Source: Ectobacillus sp. JY-23
GTDB taxonomy: Bacteria > Bacillota > Bacilli > Bacillales > Bacillaceae_G
DNA length: 64,000 bases
Direction of reading: 5' to 3'
Assembly (NCBI RefSeq): GCF_023022965.1
Contig: NZ_CP095462.1
Span: forward strand, 3,328,001-3,392,000
Shown: one piece after another, positions 57,621-64,000 of the stretch
Numbering within the stretch: position 1 is the first letter of the stretch
Layout of the letters: each line of letters begins with the position of its first letter
Notes under the pieces: model-generated
What the model was told of the DNA's origin: nothing
The model's input: only the letters and a program-made list of their open reading frames with translations
The model's database searches: none
Made by a program: the position numbers and the translations under genes

Positions 57621-57637
57621 GGTCAAAAAAGGTCAAA
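57621..57637 (+). promoter_or_regulatory. CtsR operator of clpB
   Basis: GGTCAAAAAAGGTCAAA is an exact direct heptad repeat as defined for CtsR. It lies between the -10 box and the ribosome binding site, so the repressor would block transcription until heat or protein stress. Confidence 0.9.
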
Positions 57638-57649
57638 GGAGATGGTGAT

Positions 57650-60235
57650 ATGGATGTTAATCGAATGACAGAAAAGCTCCAAGAAGCAGTAGGGCAAGCG
57701 CAGACGATTGCAAATAATTATCAGCATCAGGAAATTGATGTCGTTCATATGCTGTTGGCTTTAGTTGAGCAAAAAGATGGTGTAGCCCAGCGCATTCTGC
57801 AAAAGCTGCAGATCAATTCTGAACAGATGAAAAAAGATTTGGAGAGGCAACTCGATAAGAAGCCTCGTGTGACAGGTGTAGAACATGGTAAATATGTTTC
57901 AGCAGCTCTTGGTCAGATGTTTACAAAAGCAGAAGAAGAACGCAAGCAGCTGCATGATGAGTATATGTCAGTAGAGCATGTTCTGCTTGCAAGTATAGAT
58001 AGTAGTATGCGCGAGCTATTAACAAAGTACGGCCTAACAAAAGATCGACTGCTACATGTACTAATGGAAATAAGGGGGAATCAACGCGTGACCAGCCAAA
58101 ATCCGGAAGCAACATATGAAGTACTGCAAAAATATGGGCGTGACCTCGTACAAGAAGTACGACAAGGAAAAATTGATCCTGTGATTGGACGCGATCATGA
58201 AATCCGCCGTGTCATTCGTATTTTATCAAGAAAAACGAAAAACAATCCTGTTCTTATCGGTGAGCCCGGTGTTGGTAAAACGGCTATTGTAGAGGGATTA
58301 GCACAGCGCATTGTACGGAAAGATGTACCCGAAGGACTCAAGGATAAGACAGTGTTCGTACTTGATATGAGCGCACTTGTCGCAGGCGCAAAGTTTCGCG
58401 GAGAGTTTGAAGAGCGATTGCAAGCCGTTTTACATGAAGTGAAGAAAAGTGAAGGTCGCATTTTACTGTTCATTGATGAATTGCATACCATTGTTGGCGC
58501 CGGTAAAACGGAAGGAGCGATGGATGCCGGAAACATGCTAAAGCCGATGCTAGCGCGCGGAGAATTGCATTGTATCGGTGCAACAACATTGGATGAGTAC
58601 CGTAAATATATCGAAAAAGATCCTGCACTGGAACGCCGCTTTCAACAGGTGCAGGTCGAAGAACCGACTGTAGAGGACACAATCTCCATCTTACGCGGTT
58701 TAAAGGAACGATTTGAAATTCATCATGGTGTAAATATTCATGATCGTGCTTTGGTTGCGGCTGCGACATTGTCTGACCGTTATATTTCTGATCGCTTTTT
58801 GCCTGATAAGGCCATTGATTTAGTAGATGAAGCTTGTGCAACTATTCGAACTGAAATTGATTCACTTCCAACAGAGCTGGACGAGGTTACACGCCGTATG
58901 ATGCAGCTAGAAATTGAAGAAGCAGCACTTGGTAAGGAAACAGATGTCGCTAGCAAAAATCGTCTGGAGACGTTGCAGCGTGAGCTTGCAGAACTAAAGG
59001 AAAAAGCACATGCGATGCGTGCGCAATGGCAGCTTGAAAAAGAAGGAATTCAAGCCGTTCGCAATATGCGTGAACAGTTAGAGAGGTTACGCCGCGAGTT
59101 GGAAGAAGCAGAAAGCAACTATGATTTAAATAAAGCGGCCGAGCTTCGCCACGGACGTATTCCGGCCCTTGAGAAAGAACTGCATTTAGCAGAAGAGGAG
59201 GCTAATCAAAAACAAACGGAAAATCGCCTGCTTCGGGAAGAGGTAACGGAAGAGGAAATTGCGAGCATTGTATCAAGATGGACGGGCATACCAGTAACGA
59301 AGCTAGTAGAAGGTGAACGAGAAAAACTATTGCGCCTAGAGCACATCTTATCTGAGCGTGTTGTCGGACAAGAAGAAGCTGTTGCGCTTGTTTCTGATGC
59401 AGTACTGCGCGCGCGTGCCGGTATAAAAGATCCAAATCGTCCAATCGGCTCCTTTATTTTCCTTGGACCTACCGGCGTCGGTAAAACGGAACTTGCTAAA
59501 ACACTTGCACAATCGCTGTTTGATAGCGAAGAACAAATGATTCGTATTGATATGTCAGAGTATATGGAAAAGCATGCGGTATCAAGACTTATCGGAGCTC
59601 CTCCAGGATATGTTGGGTATGAAGAAGGTGGTCAATTGACTGAAGCCGTACGCCGCAAGCCGTATTCGGTTATTTTGTTGGATGAAATTGAAAAGGCGCA
59701 TCCGGAGGTATTTAATATTTTACTTCAGATGCTAGATGACGGAAGGGTAACTGACTCGCAAGGCCGAACGGTTGACTTTAAAAATACGGTCATTATTATG
59801 ACATCTAATATCGGCTCGCAGTATTTACTTGAAGGAGTGAATGAAAAAGGTGTCATTCGAGAAGAAGCACGTGAAAATGTCATGGAACAATTGCGTAATC
59901 ACTTCCGTCCGGAGTTTTTAAATCGCGTAGATGAAATTATTTTATTTAAGCCTTTAACAACAAAGGAAATCACGCGTATCGTAGATAAAATTACAAGTGA
60001 ATTGCAGGAGCGCTTGCATGTACGAAATATTGCACTTCGTTTGAGTGAAGAGGCAAGAGTATTTGTGGCGGCTGCGGGATTTGATCCGGCATACGGGGCA
60101 AGACCGTTGAAGCGTTATATACAGCGTCAAATCGAAACGAAATTGGCCCGCGCTCTTATTGCAGGTACTATTTCTGACAACAGTACTGTTTCTATCGAGG
60201 TGGAAAACGGAGAATTAGTTGTAAAAACAGTATGA
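57650..60235 (+). CDS. clpB: ATP-dependent disaggregase ClpB
   Basis: ClpB pulls proteins out of aggregates together with DnaK. The 861-residue protein has the N-domain (residues 1-145), AAA1 with Walker A G204-T211 and [11 protein letters not shown], a long coiled-coil middle domain (about 405-520, the mark that separates ClpB from ClpC/ClpA), and AAA2 with Walker A G606-T613. It lacks the ClpP-binding loop region of proteolytic paralogues as far as I can see. A CtsR operator precedes it. B. subtilis lacks clpB, so its place between yjzC and yjzD marks an insertion relative to that genome. Confidence 0.96.
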   Translation: MDVNRMTEKLQEAVGQAQTIANNYQHQEIDVVHMLLALVEQKDGVAQRILQKLQINSEQMKKDLERQLDKKPRVTGVEHGKYVSAALGQMFTKAEEERKQLHDEYMSVEHVLLASIDSSMRELLTKYGLTKDRLLHVLMEIRGNQRVTSQNPEATYEVLQKYGRDLVQEVRQGKIDPVIGRDHEIRRVIRILSRKTKNNPVLIGEPGVGKTAIVEGLAQRIVRKDVPEGLKDKTVFVLDMSALVAGAKFRGEFEERLQAVLHEVKKSEGRILLFIDELHTIVGAGKTEGAMDAGNMLKPMLARGELHCIGATTLDEYRKYIEKDPALERRFQQVQVEEPTVEDTISILRGLKERFEIHHGVNIHDRALVAAATLSDRYISDRFLPDKAIDLVDEACATIRTEIDSLPTELDEVTRRMMQLEIEEAALGKETDVASKNRLETLQRELAELKEKAHAMRAQWQLEKEGIQAVRNMREQLERLRRELEEAESNYDLNKAAELRHGRIPALEKELHLAEEEANQKQTENRLLREEVTEEEIASIVSRWTGIPVTKLVEGEREKLLRLEHILSERVVGQEEAVALVSDAVLRARAGIKDPNRPIGSFIFLGPTGVGKTELAKTLAQSLFDSEEQMIRIDMSEYMEKHAVSRLIGAPPGYVGYEEGGQLTEAVRRKPYSVILLDEIEKAHPEVFNILLQMLDDGRVTDSQGRTVDFKNTVIIMTSNIGSQYLLEGVNEKGVIREEARENVMEQLRNHFRPEFLNRVDEIILFKPLTTKEITRIVDKITSELQERLHVRNIALRLSEEARVFVAAAGFDPAYGARPLKRYIQRQIETKLARALIAGTISDNSTVSIEVENGELVVKTV

Positions 60236-60237
60236 TT

Positions 60238-60268
60238 AAAAAGCATGGGTTTTTGCCCGTGCTTTTTT
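60238..60268 (+). terminator. Terminator of clpB
   Basis: AAAAAGCATGGG pairs with CCCGTGCTTTTT (one G-T pair), then a T run. Confidence 0.85.
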
Positions 60269-60274
60269 ATTTAT

Positions 60275-60399
60275 GGCTGTGTTAAAGCCCAATGTTAATT
60301 ATTTGCACTTGTTGATTGGAGTGAAGGGATAAGACTCCCTAATCGTCCCCGGAAAGCAAACCCCCGTAACGGAACTCAACAACGAGCTTTAACAGAGCC
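60275..60399. repeat. Dispersed repeat family A, copy with clear terminal inverted repeats
   Basis: The ends GGCTGTGTTAAAGC and GCTTTAACAGAGCC are inverted repeats (13 of 14). The core, GTTGATTGGAGTGAAGGGAT to GGAACTCAACAAC, is itself inverted at its ends and matches the other A copies. At 125 bp and without coding capacity it looks like a MITE-type element. From 60400 to 60570 I see nothing further. Confidence 0.65.
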
Positions 60400-60570
60400 T
60401 TATTTTATAGAAGTATCGCGTTCTTGAAAATAGCTATGCAAAACCTTGTTACTAATAAGTAGCTATTAAAAACTTGAGTTTGAAATTAACGTTTTGTGAG
60501 GCAACTGAAAGCAGATTGAAGTAGCACTAAGTAGAGTTTCTGACCTTCCCATCACGAAGTTTAATATAAA

Positions 60571-60602
60571 AAAGCGCCTTGCGCATCCCGCGCAAGGTCG
60601 CT
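60571..60602 (-). terminator. Terminator of DUF2929 gene
   Basis: AGCG-CTTGCGC/GCGCAAG-CGCT stem with small bulge, followed by six T on the minus strand. Confidence 0.85.
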
Positions 60603-60603
60603 C

Positions 60604-60786
60604 TTAGTGATGCTCTACCGGCTCATTTGGAATTAAAGCGGTCATCGCAACAACAATTACACCCACAACAACAGACAAGATTGTAGCTTGTACAAAGTCA
60701 TATGTACTGCCCGTCATGGAGGAGATTACGTAGCTGGCCATTTGCATTAAGAAAAATGACCAAAGGAACGCCGTGATAAATTGCAT
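60604..60786 (-). CDS. yjzD: DUF2929 small membrane protein (YjzD-like)
   Basis: A 60-residue protein with two membrane helices (FITAFLWSFFLMQMASYVISS and the VVVGVIVVAMTALIPNEP segment) joined by a short loop GSTYDF. Matches DUF2929/YjzD. Start at ATG 60786 behind AGGAG. Here it is divergent from yjaU. Function unknown. Confidence 0.82.
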   Translation of the reverse strand: MQFITAFLWSFFLMQMASYVISSMTGSTYDFVQATILSVVVGVIVVAMTALIPNEPVEHH

Positions 60787-60931
60787 GTGATTCACACTCC
60801 TATTGTTCAATTCATTCTTATTGTATCACAAAGAAACCGTTAGCATAGAAAATATTTTCAACGTTAGGGCAAATGAAACCTCGCTACATACATTATAGAA
60901 GAATGTATTTTAACAGTAAGGCGGGGGAGAT

Positions 60932-61657
60932 ATGTGTGTTACAGAACGCTTCTTTTATTTGGAACAAGAGCCATGTGTTATTCATCTGCCCGAAAAGCCA
61001 AACGGTTTTGGAATTATGATATTGGGCGATTATCATCATTTTGTTGAGAGTGGTACAAGTTTGTGGCTGCAGCATAGTGGCCGCTCACGCCTTCTTGAAG
61101 AGCTACGCAATATGGGCTATACCATTTTCTCCTCTAATTTGTATGGTCGACATTGGGGAGCAGACAAAGCGATGCGACTTGCAAAACGTTTGTATCATGT
61201 TGTGATGAAAAAGGAAATTTTAAACGATAAAATTCATATGATAGCAGAAGGGATGGGCGCTCTTATTGCGCTGGACATGATGCAAAATATGCCGGTGCGC
61301 TCAGCAGTTATGTTTAATCCTTGCCTAGATTTGCCTGCTCATCTTCATGTGGAAAAGGAACATAAATTTTTTTATGGTCGACTTGTTAAGGAGTTAACGC
61401 AATCATATGAAACGAAAGAAGAGAATATATTGACTCATATTGAAAAGCACTCCTTTCGTAATTATCATTCATCAGTGCCTGTTAAAATGTTCATTCCTAT
61501 CCATGAAAAGAAAGAGCGAAAAGCAATATATAGAGAGTTTGAGCAGATGCGTGCTAAAAGCGGGAATTCAATTGCCTTATCGTTTCACCTGCAAGAGCAT
61601 AAATATAAAACGGCGCGGTCTATCATTCAATTTTTCAAAAAGCATGAAACCCTATAA
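60932..61657 (+). CDS. yjaU: YjaU-like alpha/beta-hydrolase-fold protein
   Basis: A 241-residue protein resembling B. subtilis YjaU (LPEKPNGFGIMILGD, TIFSSNLYGRHWG, IAEGMGALIALDMM, AVMFNPCLDL). The fold looks like an alpha/beta hydrolase, but the nucleophile elbow reads EGMGA, without the usual Ser in GxSxG, so esterase activity is doubtful. GGCGGGGGAG precedes the ATG. It is followed by yjaV after 23 bp. Confidence 0.8.
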   Translation: MCVTERFFYLEQEPCVIHLPEKPNGFGIMILGDYHHFVESGTSLWLQHSGRSRLLEELRNMGYTIFSSNLYGRHWGADKAMRLAKRLYHVVMKKEILNDKIHMIAEGMGALIALDMMQNMPVRSAVMFNPCLDLPAHLHVEKEHKFFYGRLVKELTQSYETKEENILTHIEKHSFRNYHSSVPVKMFIPIHEKKERKAIYREFEQMRAKSGNSIALSFHLQEHKYKTARSIIQFFKKHETL

Positions 61658-61686
61658 AGAGTCAGTAGTTCAGAGGAGGGATGATA

Positions 61687-62484
61687 ATGAAAGGCGCAGT
61701 TGTCATCGGGGCGTTATCATTTATCGGCTATCATCTTGTGCAAACATTGTTAAAAGAAGGAATAGAAGTCCTGGCATTTGACACAGAGGACTTGCTGGCA
61801 GCAACGCCTATTAGTGAAGAAAAGCTATTGCTTATCGGTCGACATGCAGGATTTTCTTATCATAGTTTGGGCGAGAGAGAAGAACTAGAAGTAAATCATA
61901 CGCAAACGGTATATTTTTGTTTGTGTGACCCAAATGAAGCACGGTTTTCTCCAAATGCGGTCACGCATTTACAACGCGCCATTGTAAATTGTCGTAAACA
62001 TGGGCTACCGCTTATTTTGGTATCAAGTATTAGTCCAAGTGATGCCATGATTCAGATTGAAACAGAGGTGCAATCATATGAGCGTTCGGCGGTGCTTCGT
62101 GTACCAGCTGTATACGGACCGTGGCAACCACATTTCATGGTGTATCAGCAGTTGATTGTGGCTGCTATTTCAAAACGCGAACCTATTATAACTGTTTCTG
62201 AGAATAACACAGATGCGGTATACGTGGAAGATGTAGTAACGTGCTTGTATGAGCTTGGAAAAAACAATGCTATCGGTATGTACTATGTGGAAAGCGGCGA
62301 GGCAAACACCTGGGATCGAGGGATAGAATTATTGAACGGAGATCGTAACATTATGACAATGAGTAAGCGTGCGGTCAAAAAAAAAGGTTCGTCATATCCA
62401 CTTCGAGCAAAGAGGACGCTGCAAGAAGGGTTGGAACTGCAAAAACGGCATGTGAAAATATATGAGAGTTTGTATGATGTGTAA
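61687..62484 (+). CDS. yjaV: NAD-dependent epimerase/dehydratase-like protein (YjaV-like)
   Basis: A 265-residue SDR-fold protein. The nucleotide-binding loop is GALSFIGYH, a degenerate form of GxxGxxG. LVSSISPSD and RVPAVYGPWQPH follow the extended-SDR layout, but the YxxxK catalytic pair is not clear. Start at ATG 61687, 6 nt from AGGAGG. Pair with yjaU as in B. subtilis; there med and comZ follow, here only comZ. Confidence 0.8.
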   Translation: MKGAVVIGALSFIGYHLVQTLLKEGIEVLAFDTEDLLAATPISEEKLLLIGRHAGFSYHSLGEREELEVNHTQTVYFCLCDPNEARFSPNAVTHLQRAIVNCRKHGLPLILVSSISPSDAMIQIETEVQSYERSAVLRVPAVYGPWQPHFMVYQQLIVAAISKREPIITVSENNTDAVYVEDVVTCLYELGKNNAIGMYYVESGEANTWDRGIELLNGDRNIMTMSKRAVKKKGSSYPLRAKRTLQEGLELQKRHVKIYESLYDV

Positions 62485-62551
62485 GCCACTTCTCTTTTTA
62501 TGCTCCTATTTGCTATAATGAATGTGCATTATAAGGAAAAGGAGCATACAT

Positions 62552-62734
62552 ATGGATCAACAAAGAAGCATGCAGCTTATGCAAATCGCCTTTCAATATC
62601 TGCCGGAAGCAAAAGCTTTATTGGAAAAAAGCGGAGTAGAGCTTGATATGTCTATGGCACAGCCTGTTATGGATCTGCTTATGAAAGTAATGAATGAAGC
62701 GTACGAATTGGGAAAACAGGACGCACAAAATTAA
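62552..62734 (+). CDS. comZ: ComG operon repressor ComZ
   Basis: A 60-residue protein: MQLMQIAFQYLPEAKALLEK, SGVELDMSMAQPVMDLLMKV, MNEAYELGKQDA. It matches B. subtilis ComZ, a negative regulator of the comG DNA-uptake operon. ATG 62552 follows AAAAGGAG. In B. subtilis med lies directly upstream and affects comK; it is missing here. Confidence 0.88.
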   Translation: MDQQRSMQLMQIAFQYLPEAKALLEKSGVELDMSMAQPVMDLLMKVMNEAYELGKQDAQN

Positions 62735-62756
62735 GTCGGCATATGCCGACTTTTTT
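62733..62756 (+). terminator. Terminator of comZ
   Basis: AAGTCGGCAT/ATGCCGACTT, perfect stem followed by T run. Confidence 0.88.
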
Positions 62757-62840
62757 GCAGTTAAAAAAGTATGAGCTTCTTAGGTGCGGTTGACCTTTAG
62801 TACATAAACGAGATGTTCCCGCTTTTTCTGGGTGTGCAGC

Positions 62841-62880
62841 TGTGCCTGAACGGTCGGCTTCGCTTTTCTATTGTCCAGCT
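62841..62880. repeat. Dispersed repeat family B, copy 3
   Basis: GTGCCTGAACGGTCGGCTTC then GCTTTTCTATTGTCCAGCT. Equal to the block at 62962-62991 over 30 bases. Confidence 0.7.
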
Positions 62881-62943
62881 GCGCCTCCCAGGCCCTGCCA
62901 CCTAAGAACCTCACCCACAAAAAGGCAAAAAGCACCTTTTAGG

Positions 62944-62991
62944 GGTGAGAACCTTAGGTTCTGTGCCTGAACGGTCGGCTTCGCTTTTCTA
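62944..62991. repeat. Dispersed repeat family B, copy 4
   Basis: GGTGAGAACCTTAGGTTCTG followed by the same GCCTGAACGGTCGGCTTCGC block. With CACCTAAGAACCTCACCC at 62899 it can fold into a large hairpin. These two copies fill most of the comZ-fabH gap. Confidence 0.7.
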
Positions 62992-62999
62992 TTTACATA

Positions 63000-63028
63000 T
63001 AGACAAATTGTATAGCATACGCTAAAAT
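63000..63028 (+). promoter_or_regulatory. SigA promoter of fabH
   Basis: TAGACA at 63000 and TAAAAT at 63023, each one mismatch from consensus, with a 17-bp spacer. Confidence 0.65.
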
Positions 63029-63044
63029 TAGTACCAAGTCATAA
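63028..63044. promoter_or_regulatory. FapR-like operator of fabH
   Basis: TTAGTACCAAGTCATAA has a perfect left half of the FapR palindrome TTAGTACCTGATACTAA and a partial right half. It overlaps the -10 box, as in FapR-controlled fatty-acid genes. Confidence 0.6.
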
Positions 63045-63072
63045 TAATTGATATAAAACGGAGGGATCCCGG

Positions 63073-64000
63073 ATGAACGCAGGTATTTTAGGTGTAGGAA
63101 GGTATGTACCGGAACGAATTGTCACCAATGCAGATCTGGAAAAAATCGTTGATACCTCAGATGAGTGGGTGCGCACACGCACAGGCATTGAAGAACGTCG
63201 TATCGCAGATGATACAGTAAATACATCACATATGGCAGTAGAAGCAGCTCGTGAAGCAATACGTGATGCAGGAATTAGTCCAGAACAAATTGAATTAATT
63301 TTAGTGGCTACGGTAACGCCCGATTATTCATTTCCTACAGTAGCATGTATGATCCAAGAGGAGTTAGGTGCGAAACATGCAGCTGCGATGGATGTGAGCG
63401 CAGCATGTGCAGGCTTTATGTATGGTATGATTACTGCGCAGCAGTTTATTCAAACGGGCACATATAAATATGTATTGGTTGTAGGGAGCGATAAGCTTTC
63501 TAAAATAGTAGATTGGAAGGATCGCAATACCGCTGTGTTATTTGGAGATGGTGCCGGAGCTACGGTAATGGGCCCTGTCTCTGAAGGACGTGGTATTTTA
63601 TCATTCGAACTTGGTGCTGATGGCTCTGGCGGCATGCACCTGTATCAGGATGAATATGTTATGATGAATGGTAGAGAGGTATTTAAATTTGCCGTGCGTC
63701 AGATGGGTGATTCATCTGTACGCGTTCTTGAAAAGGCAGGGCTAACAAAAGAAGATGTTGATTTCCTTATTCCACATCAAGCTAATATTCGCATCATGGA
63801 GGCAGCGAGACAACGTTTAGACTTGCCTGATGAAAAAATGAGCAAAACAATTGCGAAATTTGGTAATACGTCAGCATCGTCTATTCCAATTGCGCTCGTG
63901 GAAGAGCTGAATAACGGTAAGATTAAAGACGGTGATTTGATTGTGCTCGTCGGTTTTGGCGGCGGCTTAACATGGGGAGCTGTGGCTCTTCGATGGGGTA
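63073..64000 (+). CDS. fabH: Beta-ketoacyl-ACP synthase III (FabH), 3' end cut by window edge
   Basis: FabH starts fatty-acid synthesis by condensing an acyl-CoA primer with malonyl-ACP. The catalytic triad is Cys112 (SAACAGF), His235 (IPHQANIR) and Asn265 (FGNTSAS). The frame runs to the end of the window at RWG, which is one or two codons short of the usual end, so almost the whole protein is visible. Preceded by a SigA promoter and FapR-like box. In bacilli fabF normally follows. Confidence 0.96.
   Translation, partial: MNAGILGVGRYVPERIVTNADLEKIVDTSDEWVRTRTGIEERRIADDTVNTSHMAVEAAREAIRDAGISPEQIELILVATVTPDYSFPTVACMIQEELGAKHAAAMDVSAACAGFMYGMITAQQFIQTGTYKYVLVVGSDKLSKIVDWKDRNTAVLFGDGAGATVMGPVSEGRGILSFELGADGSGGMHLYQDEYVMMNGREVFKFAVRQMGDSSVRVLEKAGLTKEDVDFLIPHQANIRIMEAARQRLDLPDEKMSKTIAKFGNTSASSIPIALVEELNNGKIKDGDLIVLVGFGGGLTWGAVALRWG

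Overview
The window is chromosomal DNA from a low-GC, endospore-forming Firmicute of the family Bacillaceae. The evidence is a complete gerPABCDEF spore-permeability operon with a SigK-type promoter, a Spo0E-family phosphatase, the competence genes comK and comZ, addAB, and gene order that follows Bacillus subtilis in several blocks: hlpB-gerP-yisI-yisK-yisL-(DUF2777)-asnO, and yjzC-yjzD-yjaU-yjaV-comZ-fabH. The aceBA glyoxylate shunt and the small DUF3941/DUF3813 proteins point to a relative of the B. cereus group or a neighbouring genus rather than B. subtilis itself. Species cannot be fixed from sequence reading alone.

Layout. 1-5.1 kb: end of an M48 protease gene, aceB-aceA with an upstream CcpA-type cre site, then comK. 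5.3-13.4 kb: a TVP38-type membrane protein, addB-addA, and the HNH protein gene hlpB, with no sbcDC between addA and hlpB. 13.5-20.4 kb: gerP operon (minus strand), spo0E-like gene, yisK, yisL, DUF2777 gene, asnO. 20.6-28.6 kb: a two-operon C30 carotenoid locus. The plus-strand operon has two desaturases and crtM. The convergent minus-strand operon has a CruF-like hydratase, an acyltransferase, a glycosyltransferase and a CrtP/CrtNb-like oxygenase. The two operons share one terminator. 28.7-33 kb: amtB-PII with a perfect TnrA box, a MATE exporter and a divergent AraC-type regulator. 33-43.6 kb: a maltodextrin locus (cytosolic neopullulanase, malEFG importer, membrane-anchored amylase, LacI regulator, maltose phosphorylase) with several related LacI-family operators.

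43.6-50.7 kb is the accessory part: a pseudogene scrap, a tandem array of ten 53-bp hairpin-bearing repeats, deoD with an unusual translation-initiation region, a PbuE-like exporter, an unrecognised lipoprotein, a frameshifted secreted-protein gene, and motA followed by a motB that is cut off by a 1.74-kb IS3-family element without target duplication. 50.7-64 kb returns to core genes: TrmB-type regulator, hemolysin III, DUF1836, yajQ, cvfB, DUF3941, yitT, DUF3813, a HAD phosphatase, yjzC, clpB with a CtsR operator, yjzD, yjaU, yjaV, comZ and fabH with a FapR-like operator.

Two families of short dispersed repeats lie between genes: family A near 3991, 16032, 17308 and 60275, and family B near 13424, 54582, 62841 and 62944. 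No rRNA, tRNA or CRISPR array was seen. The least ordinary items are the 53-bp array, the deoD start region, the carotenoid locus with both a hydratase and an oxygenase, and a possible small RNA at 57.1 kb.
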